Shown: positions 18,931-27,761, numbered from the stretch's first letter. The stretch: 64,000 nt of DNA from Shewanella sp. OMA3-2 (GCF_021513195.1 NZ_CP090974.1:2368001-2432000), one strand, 5' to 3'. Program-made: numbers and translations. The notes: a model not told the origin generated them from the sequence alone.

Positions 18931-19920
18931 ATGGTGCTTTACATGTTACGTCATAGTCCTACAGATACAATCAACTTTGCAGGACGGTCAATTTTTGTCA
19001 AACGTGATGATAAATTGCACCCTGATTTTAGTGGTAATAAAGCCCGTAAATTTTATCATTTTCTTATTAATGATTTTAAGAATGTTACTCGTATCGTCAG
19101 TTCTGGTTCTGCGCAGGCTAATTCTTTATATTCATTATCAGTGTTGGCAAAAATGAAAGGGTGGCAATTAGATTACTATGTCAGCCATATTAGTAAGTAT
19201 TTAAAGTCACAATTACAAATAACACCAGCCATTGCATCGAATTATACTCAAGCGCATGCCAATGGTGCCAATATTATTGAAGTTGATTGGTCCTCACCTA
19301 AATTAAGTGGTTGTAAACACTTAGATGACGCAGTCAGTATCTTTAAGCCTGAATATTACAAGCAATATACTCAGCAAGAGATACTATTTATTCCAGAGGG
19401 AGGCAGGTGCGACTATGCTAATACCGGTATCTACCTACTTGGTGAAGAAATTATTAGTTGGGTAAAAGCACAAAATATAACGGCACTATCTGTATTTCTT
19501 CCATCAGGCACCGGAACAACAGCACTTTTTCTTCAACAATACTTTAAAGAATGCCAAACAGAGTTGCTCGATGTTCAGGTACTGACTTGCAGTACTGTTG
19601 GCGGAGATCTATATTTACAAAAGCAGTTTAGTGCACTTAATCCTGATGATAGCGTGCATCCAACGATTCTTAATGATGGTGTTAAGTATCATTTTGGCAA
19701 ATTGTATCTAGCTTTATTTGCACTGTGGAACGAAGTGCTTACCACTAGTGGAATAGAGTTTGATTTATTATATGACCCTATTGGATTAAGCGTGTTAAAA
19801 AGCCATATTGAAGCTGGGCAATGTCAGAATAGACAAATCTTATACATCCACCAAGGTGGGTTATTAGGCAATGCAACAATGCAGTCAAGATATCATCGTA
19901 AGCTGATGAATAAAAGATAA
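18931..19920 (+). CDS. PLP-dependent D-cysteine desulfhydrase/ACC deaminase family enzyme
   Basis: A ~329-residue fold-type II PLP enzyme. The lysine that binds PLP is predicted in SGNKARKFYHFL (residues 35-46), followed by the active-site region SSGSAQANSLYSLSVLA. The glycine-rich phosphate cup appears in LPSGTGTTALFLQQYF, and the C-terminus contains YDPIGLSVL. This pattern suits the 1-aminocyclopropane-1-carboxylate deaminase/D-cysteine desulfhydrase family; which of these substrates it uses cannot be told. A second in-frame ATG at 18943 (MLRHSPTD) is an alternative start and neither has a strong ribosome site. Confidence 0.8.
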   Translation: MVLYMLRHSPTDTINFAGRSIFVKRDDKLHPDFSGNKARKFYHFLINDFKNVTRIVSSGSAQANSLYSLSVLAKMKGWQLDYYVSHISKYLKSQLQITPAIASNYTQAHANGANIIEVDWSSPKLSGCKHLDDAVSIFKPEYYKQYTQQEILFIPEGGRCDYANTGIYLLGEEIISWVKAQNITALSVFLPSGTGTTALFLQQYFKECQTELLDVQVLTCSTVGGDLYLQKQFSALNPDDSVHPTILNDGVKYHFGKLYLALFALWNEVLTTSGIEFDLLYDPIGLSVLKSHIEAGQCQNRQILYIHQGGLLGNATMQSRYHRKLMNKR

Positions 19921-20145
19921 GCTTTATTAAGCAGATAATTGAGTATCATCCACGTGTTATATCGGGGGATAGTATTTGTGGAACATGAGGTAATTAAAGT
20001 GGGGTGTATTTTTAGTGTGTAGAGAAAGAGATTTATCAGTTTGCTCTGTTGTTAATAAACGTTCGGTAAATGAGAGGAGAATACCGTTAGCCAGGTTTAT
20101 TAAATAACAGAGCAAATGATTTACGCCAGAGCGTAAGGGTAGTTA

Positions 20146-20319
20146 TTACTTATTCGAACTGATCAGCCATTTCATAAAGTTCACAGCTTCAATGCGTTTT
20201 GAAAAAGTTGTTTTGTTTTTACCTTGTGAATCAGTAAAAGCAATTGAGTTCTTGTTTGATGAAATAGAATTAACAGGAAAGTTAACTGTAATTTCGTGTC
20301 CGTTAAATAGGTATGACAT
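20146..20319 (-). CDS. 57-residue hypothetical protein with strong ribosome site
   Basis: This short ORF begins with MSYLFNGHEITVNFP and ends in EAVNFMKWLISSNK. An AAGGAG site sits seven bases before the ATG, and the ORF has no interruption, so it is a credible real gene. It is mostly hydrophilic with a possible alternation of strands, without signal peptide or cysteine motif. I do not recognise a family, although a conserved Shewanella-type small protein is possible. It stands alone in a region of about 900 bases that otherwise has no gene. Confidence 0.6.
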   Translation of the reverse strand: MSYLFNGHEITVNFPVNSISSNKNSIAFTDSQGKNKTTFSKRIEAVNFMKWLISSNK

Positions 20320-20751
20320 TATCATACTCCTTATAAATTATGTTCACCCTTAGGTGATGTAAGTTTTAACAATATAGTTTCCTTAACATTTTTCGTGTTG
20401 CGAAAGATTTAAGTTACTGAGTTAAGTTACCTTATCAATATTACACAAATCAAGTGTTTATATGAGAAAATTGCAAAAATCTTAATTATTAATTAGAGAA
20501 GATTGTTCTACAATTAACTCAATTATTTAATGTGCAGATAATACATTAAATACTTGACCGTGATAGTTGACCACAGGTTTATGACAAGCCCATTACAGTG
20601 AAAATAAAAATCTGAATGAATACAAGTTGTGTATCACACAGATAAGTTTCAAAGATGCTTGTGGTGGTTTACAAAGGAAGTTGAGCAGACTTACGATAGG
20701 TAAACAAATAAACAAAGTAATTAAACTTCAGCGATAATATAGGTAATTAAT
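20320..20751. other. Gene-free stretch upstream of the 57-residue ORF
   Basis: The 430 bases are AT-rich and without any ORF I can support. The part next to 20319 should carry the promoter and leader of the small gene (minus strand). No tRNA or repeat was noticed. Confidence 0.4.
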
Positions 20752-20793
20752 CTGATTAGCAATAGATAAATCGATTTATTTATTGCTAATCAG
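20752..20793. repeat. 42-bp near-perfect palindrome
   Basis: The two 21-base halves, beginning CTGATTAGCAATA and ending TATTGCTAATCAG with an ATAAATC/GATTTAT centre, are reverse complements except for one position that would be a G-U pair in RNA. There is no loop. It sits 58 bases after the chrR stop on the minus strand. It could be a transcript-end hairpin (no T run follows) or a dimeric protein binding site. Confidence 0.75.
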
Positions 20794-20850
20794 CTATTTC
20801 GACAATTATTTACCTGAAACCGGCATTAACAGTCAGATCAACACAATTAA

Positions 20851-21528
20851 TTAGTAAAGCAACTCACCAATAGGATTTAACAGCTTACTGAATCCTTTAG
20901 TAAAATAAAGTGGTGCGTCTACTATGGTGTAGCACAAGCAACCTGTGGTTGTCTGCGGTGAGTGTTCATGATTTTCATCAAGTAGCATGAAGTCACCAGG
21001 TTTATAACTGTTAAATTTATCACTAAATTCACCAGCCAATAACAGTGTTAACTCAGAGCCTTTGTGTGTATGTTGTGGTATTTCACCGTTCGCTGCTATA
21101 TGTAATAAGCTAGCTCTGGCTTTTTCCTCACCAGTATTCAGGCGTAGGCGACTAATTTTACCAATACCTTGCCATGGTGCGTTTATTTGATGCCTAAATG
21201 CGCTTGGTAAAGTATAAGATTGACCTTTTACAGATACTTCAATCGTTCCCATATCTACCGGAGCGGATGGCGTCGAATCAAGTTCATCTAATGTACAATC
21301 GATCATTTTTTCTAATAGCAAAGCCATATCGATATCCGCAGTCGATCCTGTGGTGATGTTTTTGTCGCTAAATACCGCAATGGTTTGTTGTTTGGTTAAC
21401 AAAGATAATGATTTATGGCAAATATCACAAAGTTCGGCATGGGCAGAAATCGCTAGAGACATTGACAGCGGCAACTCTCCCTTTATATGGAGTAATAATA
21501 ATTGTTGGTTAGGATGATAATTAATCAT
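20851..21528 (-). CDS. chrR: ChrR-type zinc-binding anti-sigma factor with cupin domain
   Basis: A 225-residue cytoplasmic anti-sigma factor. The N-terminal zinc anti-sigma domain is complete: His5, then H-x3-C-x2-C within AHAELCDICHKSL (residues 28-40). The C-terminal cupin domain is also present, with HTHKGSELTLLLAGEFSD and a C-terminal D-E-N-H-E-H-S. In Rhodobacter ChrR the N-terminal domain holds the sigma factor and the cupin domain senses singlet oxygen or peroxides. The gene overlaps the end of the sigma-factor gene (ATGATTAA at 21521-21528), showing translational coupling. Regulator and sigma are co-expressed under an ECF-type promoter at 22213-22239. Confidence 0.88.
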   Translation of the reverse strand: MINYHPNQQLLLLHIKGELPLSMSLAISAHAELCDICHKSLSLLTKQQTIAVFSDKNITTGSTADIDMALLLEKMIDCTLDELDSTPSAPVDMGTIEVSVKGQSYTLPSAFRHQINAPWQGIGKISRLRLNTGEEKARASLLHIAANGEIPQHTHKGSELTLLLAGEFSDKFNSYKPGDFMLLDENHEHSPQTTTGCLCYTIVDAPLYFTKGFSKLLNPIGELLY

Positions 21529-22170
21529 AATGTTTCTCCATAAAGCCTTTTAACTTCTCTAAACCTAATCGTAATCTGGATTTAACCGTACCTATTGGTA
21601 TTTCGAGTTTGTCTGCCAATTCTTGTTGTGTCATTTCTTGCATATATATGCCCTGTACAACTTCACGTTGTAAAGGGGGAGTTCGTTAACGTGAAGTAGA
21701 AGTGTTCCGGTCAACTTAAAATCATCGTCGTTACTTTCTGCATCATCAGACTCAAATAGCGGCCAAATGTCATCACCAAATGAATCTTCTCGGTTATGCT
21801 GTACTTTTCTGAGCATATCGAAACATTGGTTGCGCATAATGGTAAAAATCCAGGTGCTGACAGCGGCTTTATCTGGGTTATATAAATGCGCTTTAGTCCA
21901 CACTCTGGTCATTGTTTCTTGAACCAAGTCCATTGCTAAACCCTGCTGATGCAATCGTTGATTGCCAAAAGCATTAATTTTAGAACCGAAGTGGCTAAAT
22001 AATTTGGCGAAGGAAGCTTTACATCGCACGTTAGCCACTTTTAACATTAACTCGGCTAATTGCTCAGCATCATGTTCTTTAGTATTTGGCAAATTTATTA
22101 CACCATTTCGTTTTACAAGACTTGCCTTATCATAACGATTTTGTGCACTTTGTGATTGAAAATTTTCCAT
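21521..22170 (-). CDS. rpoE: ECF sigma factor partner of ChrR (frameshifted in this sequence)
   Basis: The frame encodes sigma region 2 (FGNQRLHQQGLAMDLVQETM, RVWTKAHLYNPDKAAVSTWIFTIMRNQCFDMLRK) and then fails near LHVNELPLYNV. Adding one C to the run of five Cs at ~21675-21679 restores NELPPLQREVVQGIYMQEM, the region 4 helix-turn-helix, and SRLRLGLEKLKGFMEKHYD with stop at 21521. The restored protein is about 216 residues, right for this ECF group. It is co-transcribed with chrR (overlap 8 bases) and most likely a singlet-oxygen or oxidative-stress sigma factor. The ATG at 22170 is used; a GTG three codons earlier overlaps the ribosome site. The shift is probably a homopolymer miscall. Confidence 0.82.
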
Positions 22171-22212
22171 TATCTTCACTCGCGTTTTTTTATGGGCCAG
22201 TTATGTACTTTA

Positions 22213-22239
22213 TATACGCTGAGTAAATAAATTAGATCA
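22213..22239 (-). promoter_or_regulatory. Candidate ECF (ChrR-type) autoregulatory promoter
   Basis: On the minus strand, TGATCT is followed after 15 bases by CGTATA, about 40 bases before the sigma start. ECF factors with ChrR anti-sigma partners are known to use TGATCC / CGTA-type promoters and to activate their own operon. Spacing is near, but a base or two shorter than, the usual 16-18. Confidence 0.6.
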
Positions 22240-22321
22240 CTTTAAAATCAGGTAAATTAAATAAACAATAATGTTCAAATAACATAGTGTTATAATTTTG
22301 TTGTCATATTTTAAATCGCTT

Positions 22322-22909
22322 TTAACTGATTATGTTTGCAAGAAATGCTTGTGCCATATGATGATCATGACTGTTGATGCAGCGGTACTTTTCTGCAGCG
22401 CTTATTGGAATGATTTCCAACCATCGCTGACAGACCCATGATATATCTTGAAAGTTTTCTTGCTGATAGAGGGCTAAGTGATTAGGGTATTCACTGAGTA
22501 TATCCTTAAGAGTGTCACTTAATGCTTTCTGACATTGTTGGTGCTTGTCCAGTTTGCTTGTTGTATTTAACCCACTAATTTCTAACTTAGGCCAATCCTG
22601 GATAAGGTCAACATTAGCCCGCTTTAATCCATCGGGATCTTCGCTAATATCTTTAATGACAAACTTTTTTTCCCCACGGATACTGATCCCTAATAAACCA
22701 TCGTCGAGTGTTTCAAAATCAATTATTTTGCATAAGGTTCCTATTGGAAGTATTTCCTTTTTATTATCACTCAGCATGCACAGTCCAAATCCAACCCCAG
22801 TTTTGAGCGACTCAGTGACTAAACGTTTATAGCGAGCTTCAAAAATGCGCAACTGACTATACCCTTGAGGTAAAATACAGATCGGCAAAGGAAAAATTGG
22901 AATTATCAT
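22322..22909 (-). CDS. LON-substrate-binding-domain protein
   Basis: A ~195-residue protein that is an isolated ATP-dependent protease La (LON) N-terminal domain. The start MIIPIFPLPICILPQGYSQLRIFEARYKRLV is the family's typical opening, and GFGLCMLSDNK ... IGTLCKIIDFETLDDGLLGISIRGEKKFVI follows the pattern. No ATPase or protease domain is attached. Such stand-alone proteins have no established function; they may bind unfolded protein or a Lon-like partner. The ATG at 22909 is preceded by AAGG by seven bases; eleven more residues are possible with the longer start. Confidence 0.85.
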   Translation of the reverse strand: MIIPIFPLPICILPQGYSQLRIFEARYKRLVTESLKTGVGFGLCMLSDNKKEILPIGTLCKIIDFETLDDGLLGISIRGEKKFVIKDISEDPDGLKRANVDLIQDWPKLEISGLNTTSKLDKHQQCQKALSDTLKDILSEYPNHLALYQQENFQDISWVCQRWLEIIPISAAEKYRCINSHDHHMAQAFLANIIS

Positions 22910-22942
22910 AACCAGCCTTATATGATTAAAGTGAACTGACAA

Positions 22943-23268
22943 CTAATACGAGGTTAATGGGTAATTGATCACATTCGTTTACTGGGTTAACTCAAATTGA
23001 TCGGGATGACTCCTCTTAACGGACTAGAAAGCTTGATATTCCATCTTTAATAAGCAGGGCATTTGCCGTGAATTTGTTACATCTCAATGTTAAATTATAA
23101 TTTAAAATATGATCTACAATCATAATATTAGATAAAAGTAGCTCAGATACTGAATCTAACGATGAGAGGGTCATCTTTTGAGTTATTTTTGTTTATAATG
23201 ATAAATATGATGTGTAGTGCCTAGAAGAATTAGTCACTGATTGTATTTATAGACTGGTGGTAGGTTTC
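22943..23268. other. Intergenic region upstream of cheV
   Basis: About 320 bases separate the LON-domain gene (minus) from cheV (plus). I see no gene or strong repeat, but divergent promoters must lie here. Confidence 0.4.
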
Positions 23269-24210
23269 ATGAAGAAAGTGCTCGATAGTGTTGACCAACG
23301 TACTAATCTAGTGGGCGAAAACCGCTTGGAGTTATTACTGTTTCGAATTAATTCAACTCAGCTATTCGCGATTAACGTATTTAAAGTTAAAGAAGTAGTC
23401 AAAGTCCCTGTTTTAAGTGCTATGCCTGGCAGTCATCATAGTATCGCTGGCATAGCCAATATTAGAGGTATGTCGATACCTGTTATCAATTTACGTGGCG
23501 CTATTGGCTTCTCTCCCTTACCCATCACTGATGATTGTAATTTAATTATTACTGAGTATAACCGTAGCGTTCAAGGCTTTTTAGTGGGTAAAGTGGAACA
23601 TATTGTTAATTTGACCTGGGGTGACATTATGCCACCGCCCAAAATGGCAGGAAAGAACAATTATTTAACCGCAATAACACGACTAGAAGACCAAGGTCAA
23701 TCTCGCTTAGTGTCGATTATCGATGTTGAGAAAGTCCTCGCGGAAATCATTAATTATGATATTCGTTTATCTGAGGGTGTTTTGGATGAGACCTTAGCCC
23801 CGCAAATGCCAGGACGTAAAATATTGATTGTTGATGATTCAAGTACTGCCAGAAAGCAAGTGAGAGAAACCCTTGGTCAACTGGGTATTGAAATCATTGA
23901 AGCGTCGGACGGTTTGCAAGCGTTGAATTTACTTAAGTCTTGGGCGGATAAAGGCCAAAACGTTGCGACTGAATTATTAATGATGATAACCGATGCAGAA
24001 ATGCCAGAGATGGATGGATATAAACTCACTTCTGAAGTGCGTGCCGACCCTCGTATGGCTTCGTTATTTATTACCTTAAATACGTCATTGAGTGGTAGTT
24101 TTAATAATGCGATGGTTGAAAAGGTCGGTTGTGATGCGTTTATTTCGAAATTCCAACCTGATTTACTCGTGACAGGTGTGCAAAACAGATTAAGAGATAT
24201 TTTGGGATAA
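23269..24210 (+). CDS. cheV: Chemotaxis protein CheV
   Basis: A ~313-residue two-domain protein. The N-terminal CheW-like domain (1-160) has GENRLELLLFRINSTQLFAINVFKVKEVV and IAGIANIRGMSIPVINLRGAIG. The C-terminal response-regulator domain starts at ~183 (RKILIVDDSSTARKQVRETL) and shows the phospho-acceptor aspartate in MMITDAEMPEMDGYKLTSEVR, plus Lys in FISKFQPD. CheV couples chemoreceptors to CheA and is controlled by phosphorylation. I take the ATG at 23269 (TAGG six bases upstream); a GTG four codons earlier is possible. No other che genes flank it, as is usual for cheV. Confidence 0.95.
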   Translation: MKKVLDSVDQRTNLVGENRLELLLFRINSTQLFAINVFKVKEVVKVPVLSAMPGSHHSIAGIANIRGMSIPVINLRGAIGFSPLPITDDCNLIITEYNRSVQGFLVGKVEHIVNLTWGDIMPPPKMAGKNNYLTAITRLEDQGQSRLVSIIDVEKVLAEIINYDIRLSEGVLDETLAPQMPGRKILIVDDSSTARKQVRETLGQLGIEIIEASDGLQALNLLKSWADKGQNVATELLMMITDAEMPEMDGYKLTSEVRADPRMASLFITLNTSLSGSFNNAMVEKVGCDAFISKFQPDLLVTGVQNRLRDILG

Positions 24211-24250
24211 GCTTTTAAATAGCTCGTTACGAGCCTTTAAGTCATAGAGT

Positions 24251-24433
24251 TTATAGCGACTTTTTCTGTTTTTCTAATCCGATAATTTGAGTTTCTATCT
24301 GCGCAGCTTCTGCTGTTATCATGGAGTATGATTTAATATCACCATTACGCTGTGCATGCATGGCTTGTGCTAGCTTAGCTTCATAAAGTTTAGTGAGTTT
24401 TTTTATAGGATCTTGTTTAAATAATGAAAACAT
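24251..24433 (-). CDS. DUF6435-like small protein
   Basis: A 60-residue protein beginning MFSLFKQDPIKKLTKLYEAK and continuing with a QAMHAQRNGDIKSYSMITAEA pattern, then IETQIIGLEKQ. This fits a small family (DUF6435) of short, highly helical proteins with the sequence M-F-x-L-F-x-x-D-P-x-K-K-L. The function is unknown. The family name rests on memory of the pattern and could be wrong. A GTG start three codons earlier (24442) is an alternative. Convergent with cheV, with 40 bases between. Confidence 0.65.
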   Translation of the reverse strand: MFSLFKQDPIKKLTKLYEAKLAQAMHAQRNGDIKSYSMITAEAAQIETQIIGLEKQKKSL

Positions 24434-24604
24434 TTTAATCACTTGTATTGGGGCGATGTGAGTGTATACGCAGGAAAATTGTTTTTGGTTCTGCAGTTAT
24501 AACATTATTTGCATAACAACATATGTTGTCCTTATAGCTCATTATTAAAACAAATTTTAAAAATCCCTTTTGTGATAATGAGTTCAGCTAATTTGACTGT
24601 GTTA

Positions 24605-25261
24605 TTAGCGGTCTAAATCCTCTAGCAGTTCTTGCAGAATTTTCTGCTGCATACTTTTAGTCACCCCAATATTGAGCCTGGCGAGTTTGATTGCATGCCC
24701 AAATTGGTCCTTGCCTAAAAAGGTTACCAACTGCTTTAAAAACTCTTCATCTAACGCTAATACCTGACAGTAATGCTTAATGCCTTGATTAAGATTATTA
24801 AATTGTAGGCCGTCAAATTCGAAACCTAAGGTATTGGTGCCAGCAAATAACGGATCATCTTCAAAATGATTATCATCAATACTGAGTGCCCAGCCTGGCG
24901 CATTTATTCTTTTTTGAGCGATTTGATACATCATCCAAGCACTTTTCTTAAAGCCACCAAAAATTCTACAATCAAACTCAGACTCTGCTAACTCTTGTTC
25001 AGTCCAATTAATCCCAATGGCTAAGTCCTTTTGATATCGCTTTATTAACTGATCTTTAACGGCCTCTCGGCAATCCCAGATTGAGGTTAACAAGTGCTTT
25101 TGAGCAAGTAACTTACATTCTTGACATGCTGGGACGGTTAATGATGGATGCGGAGTATGCGCCATACGCCAATAAGATAACTCTGCATGGCAGGGTTCAT
25201 CACAAAACCAACACATGTGACGTTTATTAAAAGGAATGTCGACCATAGTAGGGTTTGTCAT
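24605..25261 (-). CDS. Hypothetical protein with a four-cysteine zinc-ribbon-like N-terminus
   Basis: This ~218-residue protein starts with MTNPTMVDIPFNKRHMCWFC and carries Cys-Trp-Phe-Cys, then Cys ahead of CHAEL, and a second pair in PACQECKLLA, as in a small zinc ribbon. The C-terminal part is helical and acidic without a recognisable catalytic motif. I do not know a family. It is followed on the same strand, downstream, by a gene-free gap, and preceded by the DUF2750-like gene 78 bases away. The ATG at 25261 is assumed; a longer start at 25306 exists and neither has a clear ribosome site. Confidence 0.6.
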   Translation of the reverse strand: MTNPTMVDIPFNKRHMCWFCDEPCHAELSYWRMAHTPHPSLTVPACQECKLLAQKHLLTSIWDCREAVKDQLIKRYQKDLAIGINWTEQELAESEFDCRIFGGFKKSAWMMYQIAQKRINAPGWALSIDDNHFEDDPLFAGTNTLGFEFDGLQFNNLNQGIKHYCQVLALDEEFLKQLVTFLGKDQFGHAIKLARLNIGVTKSMQQKILQELLEDLDR

Positions 25262-25338
25262 ATTGGATACTTTAGTAAGGGAGCATGGTGAGTAAGACAG
25301 ATGCACTGAGATGAATATCTCAGTGCAAGTAACAATAA

Positions 25339-25698
25339 TTAATCTTTTTCGATATCAACTAAACTTTTAGCTAATACAATAGGGTCAATTTCAAAACACT
25401 CTTGATCGCTTTCCCAGTTAACTCCCACTAAAACACCATCATCATTTAAGTCACCAACCCAATATTCGAGAAAGTCGGTCAAAGTAATGCTAACTGCTTT
25501 GTATTCAGCCCATTCTTCAGTGCAATGACTTTTGGCAGTAGTTTCTGACGACCACAGTGGCATAACATCGGTTTCTTCAAATTCAGATGAATCACACACA
25601 ACCCATCCTTCGCCTGTTTCGTCCTGAAGACCCCACACGATTTGGTGTTTTTTTACACTTTCGATGAAGCTAGTTAACGTCGGGTTTTGTTCGGTCAT
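25339..25698 (-). CDS. DUF2750 domain protein
   Basis: A 119-residue soluble acidic protein matching the small family described as DUF2750. Features include RTxxxxWGLxxxxGWV-like HQIVWGLQDETGEGWVVCDS, then a LPLWSS-like VMPLWSSETTAKSHC and a C-terminal WVGDLNDDGVLVGVNW. The function of the family is unknown. The start at 25698 is preferred because GAG lies close upstream; an ATG four codons earlier is possible. It is probably transcribed with the zinc-ribbon-like gene. Confidence 0.75.
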   Translation of the reverse strand: MTEQNPTLTSFIESVKKHQIVWGLQDETGEGWVVCDSSEFEETDVMPLWSSETTAKSHCTEEWAEYKAVSITLTDFLEYWVGDLNDDGVLVGVNWESDQECFEIDPIVLAKSLVDIEKD

Positions 25699-25919
25699 GA
25701 TGATTCTCATTAAGTGGAGTTAAAAACGGTTTCATTATACTGAATACCTACTTTAGCTCAAGTTGGTTATGCTTAATGCTGATGGCAATTTCATCGAACA
25801 CACTTTTTATATCATAAATCAGTCTTTTTAAGGTTATTAAGCGCTTGTTAAGTTGGTGGCAATCAGTCACGATAATCGTACAATCTTATTCTTTATTAAT
25901 TGGGTGCCACTTGAGTCTT

Positions 25920-27128
25920 ATGCGCGTTAATCTCTCTATTACAGCATTATTATTAAGCGTCAGTTTTTCTCATTCTACGATGGCGAGTGATGATTTTGCA
26001 CAATGTGTAAGTCAATTACAGTTAAAAGCAAAGCAACAGGGTATTTCACAGCAAACTATTGATACCACGGTTGCTAACTTAACCTTTGTGCCTAGGGTGA
26101 TTGAACTTGATAATCAACAGCCCGAGTTTACCACCACATTTAAAGATTATTATGATAAACGTGTCACTGAATGGCGTATTAATGAAGGACGTAAGCTCTA
26201 TGTTAAGCATAGCCAGTTACTAAGGCAGTTAACTGCTAAGTATGGTGTTCCTGGTCAGTATATAGTCGCGTTTTGGGGGCTTGAAACTAACTACGGTAAC
26301 TATAAAGGTACTATGTCAGTGCTTAATTCGTTAGCGACTTTGGCTTGTGATCCTCGTCGCAGTGAATACTTTACCCAGGAGTTAATGCAAGCGTTAACCT
26401 TGAAAGAGCGTTACCAGTTTGCTGATAAAGATATGGTGGGGTCATGGGCAGGAGCGATGGGGCATACCCAGTTTATGCCAACTAATTATCTTAAATATGC
26501 AATTGATGGTGATGGCGATGGTAAGGCGGACTTATGGAATAGTACTGCTGACGCTCTAACCTCTGCGGCAAATTTTCTGCAACAATTGGGCTGGCAAGCT
26601 AATGAGCGTTGGGGACGAGAAGTGCAGTTACCGCAAAATTATAATTTTGCTTATATGGGCAGCAAAGATACGCAGTCATTAACAGATTGGGCTAAGTTAA
26701 ATATCAAGCAATCAAATGGTAAACCATTATCAACACCCGATATGCAAGCGGCCTTGTATGTACCAGCAGGACATACTGGACCGGCTTTTCTAGGTTATGA
26801 AAACTTTAACGTGATTATGCGCTGGAATCGATCTGAATTTTACGCTATTGCGGTGGGTAAATTAGCCGATCAAATTAATGGTGGTGCAGGTATTTCTAAG
26901 CCTCTACCTGATCATCCGCGTTTAAATCGTGAAATGGTCCTGCAGTTACAACAAAAACTCACTGATGAAGGATTTGATGTGGGTAAACCAGATGGCATTT
27001 TAGGCCGGAATTCGGTTATAGGATTACAAGCTTATCAGCGTAAACATGGTCTAATAGCGGATGGTTATCCTGATAATACAACATTTGAGACGTTAGGAAT
27101 AAACTTAAACAAATTGCCGACCCAATAA
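25920..27128 (+). CDS. Lytic murein transglycosylase, MltB family with peptidoglycan-binding domain
   Basis: A ~402-residue secreted enzyme. A signal peptide (MRVNLSITALLLSVSFSHS) precedes an SltB/MltB-like catalytic domain; the acid catalyst is likely the Glu in FWGLETNYGNYKG, and WAGAMGHTQFMPTNYLKYA and DLWNSTADALTSAANFL follow in the expected order. A C-terminal PG_binding_1 domain is seen in LQQKLTDEGFDVGKPDGILG and the final ~20 residues. It cleaves peptidoglycan, leaving 1,6-anhydromuramic acid. No lipobox cysteine is visible, so it is probably a soluble periplasmic form and not lipoprotein MltB. I use the ATG at 25920; 25 extra residues of the longest ORF are unlikely. Confidence 0.9.
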   Translation: MRVNLSITALLLSVSFSHSTMASDDFAQCVSQLQLKAKQQGISQQTIDTTVANLTFVPRVIELDNQQPEFTTTFKDYYDKRVTEWRINEGRKLYVKHSQLLRQLTAKYGVPGQYIVAFWGLETNYGNYKGTMSVLNSLATLACDPRRSEYFTQELMQALTLKERYQFADKDMVGSWAGAMGHTQFMPTNYLKYAIDGDGDGKADLWNSTADALTSAANFLQQLGWQANERWGREVQLPQNYNFAYMGSKDTQSLTDWAKLNIKQSNGKPLSTPDMQAALYVPAGHTGPAFLGYENFNVIMRWNRSEFYAIAVGKLADQINGGAGISKPLPDHPRLNREMVLQLQQKLTDEGFDVGKPDGILGRNSVIGLQAYQRKHGLIADGYPDNTTFETLGINLNKLPTQ

Positions 27129-27218
27129 GCATTTGTTAAGCTCTTGCCACTTTTTTAATAGCCGTTAACGGTATAATCGACAGTTAACGCAAATACAGAT
27201 GAATTTTAAGGACACGTA

Positions 27219-27701
27219 ATGAGCATTAAAGACAATATGGTTGTGCAGTTTAATTACACGCTGCGCGATGAAAAGGGCGAAGTGTTGGAATCAAATGAAG
27301 GTCGCGATCCAATTGCTTATCTTCATGGCAACGACAACATGATGCCAGGTATTGAAGATGCAATTACCGGTAAAGCTATCGGCGACAAGTTCAGCGTTAC
27401 ACCTCCTGCGGCTGACACCTATGGTGAACGTCAAGAAGGTGCTGAACAACGTGTATCTGTTAAACATTTATCAGGCGCTAAAGTGTGGAAGCCTGGTATG
27501 GCGGCCATCGTTAATTCGGATCAAGGTCAACGTCAAGTGACCATCGTAAAAGTCGGCAAATTTATGGCGACTGTGGATGTTAATCATCCATTAGCAGGCC
27601 GTGAGTTAACGTTTGATATTGAAGTCGTTGGGGCACGTGATGCAACTGATGAAGAAATCGCCCATGGTCATGCCCATGGCGCCGGTGGTCATCACCATTA
27701 A
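27219..27701 (+). CDS. slyD: FKBP-type peptidyl-prolyl isomerase SlyD
   Basis: A 160-residue FKBP-fold isomerase with an inserted flap. The N-terminal half MSIKDNMVVQFNYTLRDEKG ... YLHGNDNMMPGIEDAITGKAIGDKF and the later VDVNHPLAGRELTFDIEVV are diagnostic of the SlyD/SlpA group. The histidine-rich end HGHAHGAGGHHH is a short version of the SlyD metal-binding tail and argues for SlyD over FkpB. The protein is a cytoplasmic folding helper and may deliver nickel. A good ribosome site (AAGGA) precedes the ATG. Confidence 0.9.
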   Translation: MSIKDNMVVQFNYTLRDEKGEVLESNEGRDPIAYLHGNDNMMPGIEDAITGKAIGDKFSVTPPAADTYGERQEGAEQRVSVKHLSGAKVWKPGMAAIVNSDQGQRQVTIVKVGKFMATVDVNHPLAGRELTFDIEVVGARDATDEEIAHGHAHGAGGHHH

Positions 27702-27716
27702 TTAGCTATTTTCGTT

Positions 27717-27738
27717 CCAAGCCTTTAATAGGCTTGGG
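27717..27738 (+). terminator. Stem-loop after slyD
   Basis: CCAAGCCT / AGGCTTGG arms with a five-base loop begin 16 bases after the slyD stop. No T run follows, so it may be only an mRNA stabilising stem. Confidence 0.4.
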
Positions 27739-27761
27739 ACAAACCTTTAATAAGTACCCAT

